Shown piece after piece: positions 1 to 8,070 of a stretch of DNA of 52,901 bases. Under the pieces are notes generated by a model. It made no database searches. It was not told where the DNA came from and was given only the letters and a program-made list of their open reading frames with translations. The translations under genes were made by a program, and so were the position numbers. Each line of letters starts with the position of its first letter. Position 1 is the first letter of the stretch. Source of the DNA: Caldifarciminota bacterium (GTDB lineage Bacteria > Hydrothermota > Tepidihabitantia > SM23-42 > JAOAFX01); the NCBI GenBank assembly GCA_026416055.1, contig JAOAFX010000002.1:1-52901 (forward strand), given 5' to 3'.

Positions 1-629
1 ACTATCCGTGCGAGCTTTGATTCCTTCTGGCCTATAGAAACATATATACAGATGACATTCTCTTCTTTCTGATTTATGATTGTATCTATGACAATTGCCG
101 TCTTGCCGGTCTGACGGTCACCGATGATCAATTCCCGCTGACCCCTGCCTATTGGTATCATACTATCGATAGCCTTGATTCCGGTTTGTAAAGGTGTATT
201 TACCGGCTCGCGAAGAATTACCCGCGGCGCAATCTTCTCAACCGGATAATAGGTTGTTGGTTTGACCGGCCCCTTACCATCGAGTGGTTCACAGAGTGGA
301 TTTATCACCCGGCCAATGAGCCCTTCACCGACCCCCACTTCAAGGATTCTTCCTGTACCTTTAACAATGTCGCCTTCTTTAACCCTTTCATAATCTCCGA
401 GCACAATCGCTCCAATCCGGTCTTCGAGAAGGTTCAATGCCACACCATAAATACCATTGGGAAATTCAAGCATCTCCGAGGCAAAACAATCATGGAGTCC
501 GCTGATCTGAGCAACACCATCACCAACCTCAACAACGGTGCCTACCCTTTCTATTTTTACTTTTTTTTCAAATTCTAATAAATCTTTTTTTAGTTCCCTG
601 AGTAGTTTAGTTTTTATATCCTGACTCAT
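1..629 (-). CDS. atpA: F1F0 ATP synthase alpha subunit, N-terminal part (runs off the left edge)
   Basis: About 209 codons of the alpha subunit are visible, from the ATG at 629 ([10 protein letters not shown]). The alpha subunit forms the F1 hexamer with beta and carries a non-catalytic nucleotide site. The Walker A motif GDRQTGKT is readable near 86-109 on the complement, preceded by the typical [17 protein letters not shown] run. The N-terminal part has the usual beta-barrel wording ([11 protein letters not shown]). It starts 7 nt after the atpH stop and is the fifth gene of the atp operon. The C-terminal half and presumably atpG, atpD and atpC lie outside the window. Confidence 0.97.
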   Translation of the reverse strand, partial: MSQDIKTKLLRELKKDLLEFEKKVKIERVGTVVEVGDGVAQISGLHDCFASEMLEFPNGIYGVALNLLEDRIGAIVLGDYERVKEGDIVKGTGRILEVGVGEGLIGRVINPLCEPLDGKGPVKPTTYYPVEKIAPRVILREPVNTPLQTGIKAIDSMIPIGRGQRELIIGDRQTGKTAIVIDTIINQKEENVICIYVSIGQKESKLARI

Positions 630-636
630 AGATTTG

Positions 637-1188
637 CTATCCTTGTTTTATATTTTTCAATAAATCCTCTATCCTTGATTTCAAACTGGCATCGATCATC
701 ATATCTCCACTCTTTATCACCATACCGCCAATGACATCGGGATCGATTATATTTTTTATATGCACGGGCTTTTTCAGTTTTTGAGAGAAACTTTTACTTA
801 AACGTTCTTTTTCTTCATTGTTCAACGGCACCGCAGTCCTTACCTCTATCTCCATAACACCCGATTCTATCTGTGCCCTTTGATAACTTCTTAGGATTTC
901 ATTAAGACTGGAAAGGGCATTACAGCGTAATAGAATAAAAACGAAATCGTAGGTCTGGGGGCTGATGTAGTCTTTAAAAATTTCTTTCAGGGTCTTTTGC
1001 TTCTCCGAAAAAGGAATTCTCGGATTTTCAAGGTATCCACGCAATTTGAGTGAGGAACGAAAAGAAGAATTGACGACTTCCAATTCAGAAAGTAGCTTTT
1101 CCATATTTTCACTCCGGGATGCGATGTCATATTCTGGTTTACTTCCTGCTTCTTCAGGCAGGATATCCGCGCGCTGACGCTTTTTCAA
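637..1188 (-). CDS. atpH: F1F0 ATP synthase delta subunit
   Basis: This 183-residue protein has the usual delta length and ends in the family motif [24 protein letters not shown]. Delta joins F1 to the peripheral stalk. The start is a TTG at 1188 with a good GGAGAAGGA site just upstream. This makes it overlap the end of atpF by 35 nt, implying translational coupling. The first 30 residues are atypical (lysine-rich, lacking the usual RYAxAL opening). A start at an internal Met would shorten it to about 155 residues, so the TTG is preferred. Confidence 0.93.
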   Translation of the reverse strand: MKKRQRADILPEEAGSKPEYDIASRSENMEKLLSELEVVNSSFRSSLKLRGYLENPRIPFSEKQKTLKEIFKDYISPQTYDFVFILLRCNALSSLNEILRSYQRAQIESGVMEIEVRTAVPLNNEEKERLSKSFSQKLKKPVHIKNIIDPDVIGGMVIKSGDMMIDASLKSRIEDLLKNIKQG

Positions 1189-1687
1189 GTTCCTTCTCCA
1201 CTTCCTTTATTGCCTCTCCAATCAGTTCGCGCTGTGATTTTTCATCAAGTTTCTTCTTTATCAACTCTGCACTTAATGCTACAACCATTTCACCGACTTC
1301 TTTTTTGATTTCGTTCATTATGTTCTGTTTTTCCGCAGTTATCTCCTGCATCGTTTTTTCAACAATCTTTCTTGCCTCTTCATTCGCAAGGGCAATTATC
1401 TTTTTCTTTTCCTCATCACCAAGCTTCGTTGCCTGTTCAATTATGCGGTGGGCTTCCTTCTTTGCTTCTTCAATCAGCTGACGATGTTTTTCCTCTGCTT
1501 CAGCTGCTTGCTTTTTCAGGGTCTCGGCAGTCTTTATTCCCTCTTCTATCTTGCTGGAACGGTCTCTAAATAGTTTCAGAATTGGCTTGTAGAGGAATCT
1601 ATTCAATATCCAGAGAAGAATGAGGAAATTTATGATCTGGGCACCAAGTAGCCACGGGTTTATACCGAGCTTGTTCAGGGCTTCCAT
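1154..1687 (-). CDS. atpF: F1F0 ATP synthase b subunit
   Basis: This 177-residue protein has one N-terminal membrane helix (about residues 12-31, IINFLILLWILNRFLYKPI) followed by a long charged coiled coil. That is the standard layout of the b subunit, the peripheral stalk that holds F1 against rotation. It starts 2 nt after the atpE stop and overlaps atpH. Only one b-type gene is present, so the stalk is probably a b homodimer. Confidence 0.96.
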   Translation of the reverse strand: MEALNKLGINPWLLGAQIINFLILLWILNRFLYKPILKLFRDRSSKIEEGIKTAETLKKQAAEAEEKHRQLIEEAKKEAHRIIEQATKLGDEEKKKIIALANEEARKIVEKTMQEITAEKQNIMNEIKKEVGEMVVALSAELIKKKLDEKSQRELIGEAIKEVEKELEKASARGYPA

Positions 1688-1689
1688 GA

Positions 1690-1932
<243 letters not shown>

Positions 1933-1976
1933 TCATTTTTCTTACTCTCCCATTTTGAATAGAAGAGTAAAAAGTT

Positions 1977-2783
1977 TCAATGTTCTTCTTCGGTAGTTGC
2001 AATCTTTATAAAGAACAATGTCAAGAATGAAAAAATTATCGCCTGGATTACACCAACAAAAATCTCGAGTGCCAGAAATGGGGCAGGAATCAAAATCGGA
2101 AGTAAAACGAGCATCACAGTTAGAAGAACCTCACCTGCAAAGATATTTCCGAAAAGACGGAAGGAAAACGAAATTATCTTAGCAATTTCAGCTATCAGCT
2201 CCAGTATCCCCACGAAGAACATTATAGGATTTTTCAGTTTAATAAATCGCTTCAAAAAACCTTTAAATCCCAGTGCCTGTATGCTGTAAATCTGTGTGAA
2301 GATAACCGAAATCAACGCAAGGGCAAGGGTCGTGTTCAGGTCTGCAGATGCACCACGCAATAACGGAATGAACTCTTTATGCCCTTTTTGCTCTTGATGA
2401 TGCGATTCTCCACCACTTTCTTTGTGTTCTATCTGCTCGATGTGGACTGGCTTTTCCCGGTAAAATCCAATAGTCCCCACGCCCGGAAGCAATCCAAACC
2501 AGTTGATTGAAAGGACAAAAAGAAATATCGTGACGATGAGAGGGAAAAATTTCTTACCTTTTTCCTCACTACCGAAAACATCACAGATGAGGTTATAGAA
2601 ATATTCCAGGATATATTCCACGACATTCTGAATGCCACGGGGTATGATATTCCTTTTTACCAGGAAGATAACGAGGATGAAAAATAAGATTACAAGATAT
2701 GTAACGAGCAGGGAATTGGTTACCGGAAAAGAACCGATTCTGAATAGTTCTTCTGCAGCGATCGATATATGAAGACCTTTCAT
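1977..2783 (-). CDS. atpB: F1F0 ATP synthase a subunit
   Basis: This is a 268-residue multi-helix membrane protein. The essential arginine is R209 in [14 protein letters not shown], facing the c-ring glutamate. Residues about 110-137, between two membrane segments, form a polar His- and Glu-rich insertion ([18 protein letters not shown]) that is longer than in textbook a subunits. It is the first gene of the operon, and no atpI is present upstream. The ATG lies 8 nt past a TATAAT box, so the mRNA has almost no leader. Confidence 0.96.
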   Translation of the reverse strand: MKGLHISIAAEELFRIGSFPVTNSLLVTYLVILFFILVIFLVKRNIIPRGIQNVVEYILEYFYNLICDVFGSEEKGKKFFPLIVTIFLFVLSINWFGLLPGVGTIGFYREKPVHIEQIEHKESGGESHHQEQKGHKEFIPLLRGASADLNTTLALALISVIFTQIYSIQALGFKGFLKRFIKLKNPIMFFVGILELIAEIAKIISFSFRLFGNIFAGEVLLTVMLVLLPILIPAPFLALEIFVGVIQAIIFSFLTLFFIKIATTEEEH

Positions 2784-2791
2784 AGAAAAAA

Positions 2792-2819
2792 ATTATATCT
2801 ATATTTCCAAAAAAATCAA
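2792..2819 (-). promoter_or_regulatory. Promoter of the atp operon
   Basis: On the minus strand, TTGATT (2814-2819) and TATAAT (2792-2797) are separated by 16 bp. Only 8 nt lie between the -10 box and the atpB ATG, which suggests a leader of one or two bases. It sits back to back with the rpmB promoter, with the two -35 boxes 6 bp apart. Confidence 0.8.
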
Positions 2820-2825
2820 GACATA

Positions 2826-2853
2826 TTGACACCGGGTAAAATTTCTTTATAAT
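2826..2853 (+). promoter_or_regulatory. Promoter of rpmB
   Basis: A perfect TTGACA (2826-2831) and a perfect TATAAT (2848-2853) are separated by 16 bp. Transcription would begin near 2860. This leaves a short leader carrying the AAGGAG site in front of the rpmB ATG at 2874. Confidence 0.88.
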
Positions 2854-2873
2854 TGCATTATGAAAGGAGCAAA

Positions 2874-3062
2874 ATGGCAAAAAAATGCGCAATCTGCGGA
2901 AAAATGGCACAGGTCGGCTCTCGAATAAGCCATGCCCATAATGTATCAAAGAGAAGATTTAATGTAAATCTCCAGAGTGTAAGGATAAAAATAGATGGCA
3001 GAATAAAAAGGGTGCGTGTGTGCACCGGCTGTTTGAGTGCTGGAAAGGTAGTGAAGGCATAA
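2874..3062 (+). CDS. rpmB: 50S ribosomal protein L28
   Basis: This 62-residue protein begins MAKKCAICGK and ends CTGCLSAGKVVKA. It is the zinc-binding form of L28, with paired CxxC motifs at each end and the conserved SHAHNVSKRRF and RVRVC segments. The ATG at 2874 is chosen over an upstream in-frame TTG (2853), because AAGGAG sits 5-10 nt before the ATG and the TTG falls on the -10 box. It is the first gene of a three-gene + strand run. Confidence 0.96.
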   Translation: MAKKCAICGKMAQVGSRISHAHNVSKRRFNVNLQSVRIKIDGRIKRVRVCTGCLSAGKVVKA

Positions 3063-3079
3063 AACTTTAAATATGGCTT

Positions 3080-3823
3080 ATGGTCATTGCCTTCACCCTT
3101 ATCAGTGTATTTTTGGTGAGCCTTATTTCATTCATCGGTGTTCTTTTTATTGCAATAAAATCAAGTAATTTATCCCGAATCATTTTGTTATTGGTCAGTT
3201 TTGCCGCTGGTTCACTATTTGGAGACGCATTCATTCACCTCCTGCCCGAAGCATTTGAACATTTTGAAAATACCTTCCTCGTTTCAATTCTTGTCATCAC
3301 AGGTATTTTCATCTTTTTTATACTGGAAAAATTTGTGCGCTGGCGCCATTGTCACATACCAACCTCTCCTGAGCATCCCCACCCCATGGTCACGATGAAT
3401 CTGATTGGTGATTTAATCCACAATTTAATTGATGGTATGATTATCGGTGCGAGCTATTCGGTAAGCATACCAATCGGTATTGCTACGACATTTGCAGTTA
3501 TCATGCATGAAATACCTCAGGAGATTGGTGATTTTGGCGTCTTCGTTCATGGCGGTCTGAGTGTAAGAAAGGCACTTATTTTAAATTTCCTATCCGCTCT
3601 CACTGCAATTTTAGGAGGGATAATTTCACTCATCCTCGGACCTGCAGTAAAAAATTATGCCCTTACCCTTCTTCCCCTCACCGCAGGGGGTTTCATCTAT
3701 ATCGCGGGTTCAGACCTGATTCCGGAATTAAAAGGTTGTGAAACTGCCTTCAATTCCTTAACCCAGTTGATTGCAATGGCGTGTGGTTCGGTGGTTATGG
3801 CACTTTTGTTATTTCTTGACTAA
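3080..3823 (+). CDS. ZIP family divalent metal transporter
   Basis: This 247-residue membrane protein has about eight hydrophobic segments. The ZIP metal-site motifs are clear: HNLIDGMIIG in the fourth helix and HEIPQEIGDF in the fifth. A His-containing cytoplasmic loop (HCHIPTSPEHPHP) lies between helices 3 and 4. ZIP proteins bring zinc, iron or other divalent ions into the cytoplasm, but the sequence does not tell which metal. It lies 17 nt after rpmB. A zinc-type L28 gene next to a possible zinc importer is suggestive but unproven. Confidence 0.9.
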   Translation: MVIAFTLISVFLVSLISFIGVLFIAIKSSNLSRIILLLVSFAAGSLFGDAFIHLLPEAFEHFENTFLVSILVITGIFIFFILEKFVRWRHCHIPTSPEHPHPMVTMNLIGDLIHNLIDGMIIGASYSVSIPIGIATTFAVIMHEIPQEIGDFGVFVHGGLSVRKALILNFLSALTAILGGIISLILGPAVKNYALTLLPLTAGGFIYIAGSDLIPELKGCETAFNSLTQLIAMACGSVVMALLLFLD

Positions 3824-3829
3824 ACCGGT

Positions 3830-4768
3830 TTGAATTCAAAAGTAAAAACCAATATCCTCGATTACTTCTTTCTCCTGAGACCATTTATCTTAATCCCGGT
3901 AATTAACTTTTTTCTGATCGGAAATTATATCGCAGGGGGCAGTGGTTTCGAATACAGAGTCCTTTCTGGATTGTTGCTCTACACATTGATGATGGGTGGA
4001 GTTTATATCCTTAACCAGATTACTGATATTGAAACGGACCGTCTGAATAAAAAATTATTTCTTCTCTCTGAAAATTACCTCCCCATGAAGCATGCATATA
4101 TCGAGATGTTTTTGATATGGGGGACAGTGTTATTCTTCTCTTATCGATTCGGATACCAATTTTTTATCATCATAATCATATCATTGATCCTCGGAATACT
4201 ATATTCACTCCCACCTTTTAAATTAAAAGGTAAACCCATTCTTGATACATTGAGCAACGGCTTTGGTTATGGAATACTGAATTTTAGTGCTGGATGGTTG
4301 ATGCAAAGAGCCCTGGAATGGGGGGTATTCTTGAGATTTTTACCTTATTTCTTCAGCATAAGTGCAATCTTCATCAATACGACAATAGTAGATATGGAAG
4401 GAGATAAAAAGGCTGGAGCGATTACAACCTCGGTCTTTCTGGGTGCAAAATTTTCTTATGTTATATCATCTCTATTAATTCTCATTGGACTGGTTTTTTC
4501 CATATTTTATGAAGATTACATCTGTCTCATCTCATCTGCCCTTAGCCTACCAATTTTTTTGTATACAACTTTTTATTTCCTGAAAAAGAAAGAAATAAAC
4601 CGCAAAATTACCATTCTTTCCTTCAGGCTCCCTGGATTGATATTTACTTTCATCACCTGCATTCTTTACCCGTGGTTTCTTCCGATCTTTTTATTTCTTA
4701 TTCTGGTGATGAGAATATACTATAAAAAAAGGTTCAATATTGATTATCCTTCTTTAAGCCAGGGATAA
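3830..4768 (+). CDS. UbiA-family polyprenyltransferase-like membrane protein
   Basis: This 312-residue protein has roughly eight or nine membrane helices. It carries the two Asp-rich motifs of the UbiA superfamily: NQITDIETD (N62-D70) and DMEGD (D188-D192). These bind the magnesium-pyrophosphate of a prenyl donor. The family makes quinones, heme O, archaeal-type lipids and other prenylated products, and the acceptor here cannot be read from sequence. It starts at TTG 3830, 6 nt after the ZIP stop, and ends at a strong terminator. Confidence 0.85.
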   Translation: MNSKVKTNILDYFFLLRPFILIPVINFFLIGNYIAGGSGFEYRVLSGLLLYTLMMGGVYILNQITDIETDRLNKKLFLLSENYLPMKHAYIEMFLIWGTVLFFSYRFGYQFFIIIIISLILGILYSLPPFKLKGKPILDTLSNGFGYGILNFSAGWLMQRALEWGVFLRFLPYFFSISAIFINTTIVDMEGDKKAGAITTSVFLGAKFSYVISSLLILIGLVFSIFYEDYICLISSALSLPIFLYTTFYFLKKKEINRKITILSFRLPGLIFTFITCILYPWFLPIFLFLILVMRIYYKKRFNIDYPSLSQG

Positions 4769-4796
4769 AAAAGGGCTGGAAAATTCCAGCCCTTTT
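4769..4796. terminator. Bidirectional intrinsic terminator
   Basis: A 13-bp perfect stem (4769-4781 with 4784-4796) has an A-run on the left and a T-run on the right. It therefore works in both directions between the convergent UbiA gene and HU. The core is GGGCTGGAA paired with TTCCAGCCC. Confidence 0.92.
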
Positions 4797-4815
4797 TATG
4801 ACAAAAGCGATTAAC

Positions 4816-5088
4816 TTATTTCACTGCGGCCTTCAGCTCACGACCGGCTTTGAATTTGGGAACACGCTTTGCAGGAACCTTGATCATCTCCCCGGTCTTG
4901 GGATTTTTTGCAGTGCGTGCTTTTCTCTTTGCTACCATAAATGTTCCGAATCCAACGAGGGTTATTCTGTCACCTTTTTTGAGTGCAGCAGTAACTGCCT
5001 CTACAAAAGCATCAAGGGCAATACCTGCTGCCTTTTTACTTATTTTTGCCTTTTTGGCAATGGACTCAACAAGTTGTGCTTTAGTCAT
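4816..5088 (-). CDS. hup: HU family DNA-binding protein
   Basis: This 90-residue protein has the full HU signature ([18 protein letters not shown], then [13 protein letters not shown]). HU bends and compacts DNA as a dimer. The start has a CAGGAGG site. A consensus promoter sits about 30 nt upstream, and the shared terminator lies at its 3' end. It stands alone as a single-gene transcript. Confidence 0.97.
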   Translation of the reverse strand: MTKAQLVESIAKKAKISKKAAGIALDAFVEAVTAALKKGDRITLVGFGTFMVAKRKARTAKNPKTGEMIKVPAKRVPKFKAGRELKAAVK

Positions 5089-5116
5089 ATTTGAAACCTC
5101 CTGTTTTTGATGATAG

Positions 5117-5144
5117 ATTATACATATATTTCAGAGTTTGTCAA
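5117..5144 (-). promoter_or_regulatory. Promoter of hup
   Basis: On the minus strand, TTGACA (5139-5144) and TATAAT (5117-5122) are 16 bp apart. The resulting leader is about 23 nt and contains the AGGAGG of hup. Confidence 0.88.
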
Positions 5145-5269
5145 GTGCTGATTTTCTTTTCTCAGACAAGAATCAAAAAAGAATTGAAAAAATTTTTGTT
5201 ATTGAAAATCGGTTTAATCCTTTCAGAACGTATTCTGGAAATTTTGAAAATTTTTGTTAGAAATCAATC

Positions 5270-5297
5270 TTGACTTCAGCCATTTTTTTGGTATAAT
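5270..5297 (+). promoter_or_regulatory. Promoter of the 2-oxoacid:ferredoxin oxidoreductase operon
   Basis: TTGACT (5270-5275) and TATAAT (5292-5297) are 16 bp apart. The untranslated leader to 5440 is about 135 nt, the longest clear one in the window after that of the GxxExxY gene. I see no recognisable riboswitch or leader peptide in it. Confidence 0.8.
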
Positions 5298-5440
5298 ACT
5301 TATAATATTTAATCGTTATGATATTATAAGGACTTAAGTTAGGAAGAGGTGTAAGGGAGTTATTTTTTCTAAAATTGCTGATTCAAGAAATAAATTTCTG
5401 AAGAACAGGATAAAAATCTATAAATGATTAAGGAGGTTTG

Positions 5441-5650
5441 ATGCCGGAAGTCAAAATCTTAGAAGAAGTTTGTAAGGGATGTGGACTTTGTTGCGATAAT
5501 GTATGCCCCGTGGGCATCTTAAGGCTTGCCCCCGACCGTATCAATTCAAGCGGTTATCATCCTGCGGAAATCACCGACATGTCAAAATGTATCGGTTGTG
5601 GCTATTGCTATATGACATGTCCAGAACCGGCAATTGAGGTTTATAAATAA
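5441..5650 (+). CDS. vorD: 2-oxoacid:ferredoxin oxidoreductase, ferredoxin-like delta subunit
   Basis: This 69-residue protein has two [4Fe-4S] motifs: CKGCGLCCDNVCP near residues 12-24, and CIGCGYCYMTCP near 47-58. It is the electron-transfer subunit that passes electrons from the TPP enzyme to ferredoxin. ATG 5441 is preferred over the adjoining TTG because AGGAGG at 5431-5436 then has normal spacing. It heads a D-A-B-C operon. The paralogous korD name would be equally defensible. Confidence 0.9.
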   Translation: MPEVKILEEVCKGCGLCCDNVCPVGILRLAPDRINSSGYHPAEITDMSKCIGCGYCYMTCPEPAIEVYK

Positions 5651-5659
5651 GGGGATAAA

Positions 5660-6724
5660 ATGGCAGAAAAAGAATTGATGTACGGGAATCACGCACTTGT
5701 GGAAGGTGTTATCCATGCGGGGTGCAGATTCTTTGCTGGATACCCTATTACACCCCAGAATGAAAGCCCGGAATATATGTCCATAAGAATGAATGAAGTG
5801 GGCGGAGTTTTCTTACAGACTGAGAGTGAGATTGCCGCGATAAACATGCTCTTTGGAGCTGCTGCTGCTGGTGCCAGGGCAATGACATCATCGAGTTCTC
5901 CGGGAATAAGTTTGATGCAGGAAGGACTTTCTTATATCGCTGGTGCTGATGTTCCAGTCCTTGTAGTAAATATAGCCAGGGGAGGTCCAGGATTGGGGAA
6001 TATTGCTCCTGCCCAGTCTGATTATTTCCAGGCAGTGAAGAGCGGTGGCCATGGAGACTACCATACCATCGTCCTTGCACCAAACTCAGTCCAGGAAATG
6101 TTTGAATTCCCAAGGCTTGCCTTCGAACTTGCGGAAAAATATCGCAATCCAGCCTTGATCCTTGCCGATGGCCTCCTTGGACAGATGATGGAACCCGTGG
6201 AAATAAAAGGCGAGCCGATAGATCCCAAAACTTTGCCAGAACAGGATTGGTGGCTCACTGGATGTAAGGGCAGGGAAAAGCGGGTCATCCGTTCATACGA
6301 TTTAAGACCGGGCAAACTTGAAGAATGGAACTGGCGGAGATGGGAGAAGTACCAGAAGATTTTAAAAAATGAACAGCGCTATGAAGATATAAAGATTGAT
6401 GATGCCGATATACTCATAGTGGCGTATGGAACTTCGGCGCGGGTCGCTGAGGCAGGATTAAGGATTGCAAGGCAAAAAGGATTAAAAGTTGGGTTATTGA
6501 GGCCCATAACCCTCTGGCCCTTTCCTTCTGATATCCTCAGTGAACTGTCAAAAAGGATTGAAGACATCCTGGTTGTAGAGATGAGCCTCGGTCAGATGAT
6601 TGAGGATGTTAAATTGGTGGTAGAAGGAAGGTCAAAAATTCATTTCATAGGCCATCCTGGTGGTGGACTGCCCAATGCTCAGGAGATTTACAATAAAATT
6701 CTTGAGATAAGGAGCAAAAAATGA
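5660..6724 (+). CDS. vorB: 2-oxoacid:ferredoxin oxidoreductase alpha subunit (VorB/KorA type)
   Basis: This 354-residue subunit joins the pyrimidine-binding and core domains. Characteristic motifs are GYPITPQNE, TSSSSPGISLMQEG, IARGGPGLG and GGHGDY. The GGHGDY and LGQMMEPV wording resembles proteins annotated as 3-methyl-2-oxobutanoate dehydrogenase VorB, but 2-oxoglutarate (Kor) cannot be excluded without phylogeny. The enzyme oxidatively decarboxylates a 2-oxoacid to acyl-CoA, reducing ferredoxin. Its stop overlaps the beta ATG by 4 nt. Confidence 0.9.
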   Translation: MAEKELMYGNHALVEGVIHAGCRFFAGYPITPQNESPEYMSIRMNEVGGVFLQTESEIAAINMLFGAAAAGARAMTSSSSPGISLMQEGLSYIAGADVPVLVVNIARGGPGLGNIAPAQSDYFQAVKSGGHGDYHTIVLAPNSVQEMFEFPRLAFELAEKYRNPALILADGLLGQMMEPVEIKGEPIDPKTLPEQDWWLTGCKGREKRVIRSYDLRPGKLEEWNWRRWEKYQKILKNEQRYEDIKIDDADILIVAYGTSARVAEAGLRIARQKGLKVGLLRPITLWPFPSDILSELSKRIEDILVVEMSLGQMIEDVKLVVEGRSKIHFIGHPGGGLPNAQEIYNKILEIRSKK

Positions 6725-7470
6725 AATTGCTTTTTGGAAGGCCGGCCGGACTCACCGACATCAATCAACGCTATTGCCCTGGATGCGGTCATGGGATTGT
6801 GCACCGTCTCATTGGTGAATTGCTCGTGGAAATGAATATCCGGGAAAAGACAATCGGTGTAGCACCGGTCGGTTGTTCAGTCTTTGCGGATGAATATTTT
6901 AATTGTGATATGATTCAGGTTCCCCATGGCCGGGCACCTGCAGTCGCTACAGGTATAAAAAGAACGAGGCCCGATTGTATGGTATTCACATACCAGGGTG
7001 ATGGTGACCTGGCTGCAATCGGCACCGCTGAAATGATCCATGTTGCAGCGAGGAACGAAAATATCACGATAATCTTTATCAATAATGCGATATACGGTAT
7101 GACCGGTGGTCAGCTTGCGCCGACAACACTGCCTGGTATGAGGTCAACGACCTCGGTCAAAGGCAGGGATGTAGTAACCCAGGGTTATCCAATAAAGGTC
7201 TGCGAACTTTTGAATGCCCTCGACGGTCCCTACTACCTCGAGCGGGTCGCAGTCGATATTCCGAGGAATATCATCAAAACCAAAAAGGCAATCAAGACGG
7301 CATTCCAGTATCAACTCGATAATAAGGGTTTTTCATTGATTGAAATACTTTCCATGTGTCCTACAGGCTGGGGTGTTACACCTGTCCAGGCAAAAAAATG
7401 GATTGCTGAAGTAATGGCAAATTATTACCCGCTCGGAGAATTGCGCAATCGGGCAAAGGAGGCAAAATGA
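6721..7470 (+). CDS. vorA: 2-oxoacid:ferredoxin oxidoreductase beta subunit (TPP-binding)
   Basis: This 249-residue subunit carries the thiamine pyrophosphate site: GDGDLAAIGTAEM followed by NNAIYGMTGGQ, the GDG-to-NN spacing of the family. The start RYCPGCGHGI has the conserved Cys pair. ATGA overlaps at both ends couple it to alpha and gamma. Together with alpha it makes the catalytic core. Substrate specificity is unresolved (branched-chain 2-oxoacids or 2-oxoglutarate). Confidence 0.92.
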   Translation: MKLLFGRPAGLTDINQRYCPGCGHGIVHRLIGELLVEMNIREKTIGVAPVGCSVFADEYFNCDMIQVPHGRAPAVATGIKRTRPDCMVFTYQGDGDLAAIGTAEMIHVAARNENITIIFINNAIYGMTGGQLAPTTLPGMRSTTSVKGRDVVTQGYPIKVCELLNALDGPYYLERVAVDIPRNIIKTKKAIKTAFQYQLDNKGFSLIEILSMCPTGWGVTPVQAKKWIAEVMANYYPLGELRNRAKEAK

Positions 7471-8000
7471 CGAAAGAATTCATCATCGCTGGATTTGGTG
7501 GTCAGGGTATTGTATCATCAGGTATAATCCTTGCCTATGCAGGTCTTTTTGAAAATTTGAATGTAACATTCTTCCCTTCTTATGGTGCCGAAATGCGCGG
7601 GGGAACTGCTAATTGCCAGGTTGTAGTATCTGATGAGAAGATTGCTTCTCCAGTCGTGGTCAATCCAGATATAGTGATAATAATGAATGAGCCATCACTA
7701 TTAAAATTTGAGCCGGTGGTAAAACCGGGTGGAATGCTTTTTTTCAACCAGACATTGATTAAATCAAAGCCGGCGCGAAAAGATGTTGAAATAATTCCTA
7801 TAGAAGCGAATAAGATTGCAGAGGAACTGGGGCAGGGAAGGATTGCCAATATGGTAATGCTTGGTGCCATGGTCAAGAAGACAAAAATGGTAAGTATTGA
7901 ATCAATGAAAAAAGCACAACGCAAGAGGTTTGAACGTGCCAGTGAAGAACAGCTTGCCCTCAATGACCGGGCATTAGAAAGAGGCTACGCATTGTTTTAA
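7467..8000 (+). CDS. vorC: 2-oxoacid:ferredoxin oxidoreductase gamma subunit
   Basis: This 177-residue protein opens GFGGQGIVSSGIILAYAG and has YGAEMRGGTANCQVV. Both are hallmarks of the gamma (catalytic-domain) subunit of POR/KOR/VOR enzymes. It overlaps the beta stop by 4 nt (ATGA). The 70-nt gap downstream holds no obvious promoter or terminator, so transcription may continue into the radical SAM gene. Confidence 0.93.
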   Translation: MTKEFIIAGFGGQGIVSSGIILAYAGLFENLNVTFFPSYGAEMRGGTANCQVVVSDEKIASPVVVNPDIVIIMNEPSLLKFEPVVKPGGMLFFNQTLIKSKPARKDVEIIPIEANKIAEELGQGRIANMVMLGAMVKKTKMVSIESMKKAQRKRFERASEEQLALNDRALERGYALF

Positions 8001-8070
8001 ATAGGCTTTTAAAATTATTTATTTTGAAAAAGAGTAAAAAGATCTGTTTTTGTTTTTGAACTGGTAGGCG

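Noticed and set aside
1119-1481. Plus-strand open frames opposite the atp genes
   Set aside because: Low-complexity serine/phenylalanine-rich translations antisense to clear atpF/atpH genes. They are shadows.
2853-2873. Seven-codon upstream extension of rpmB from TTG 2853
   Set aside because: The TTG is the last base of the -10 box plus the next two bases, so it would not be transcribed. ATG 2874 has the ribosome-binding site.
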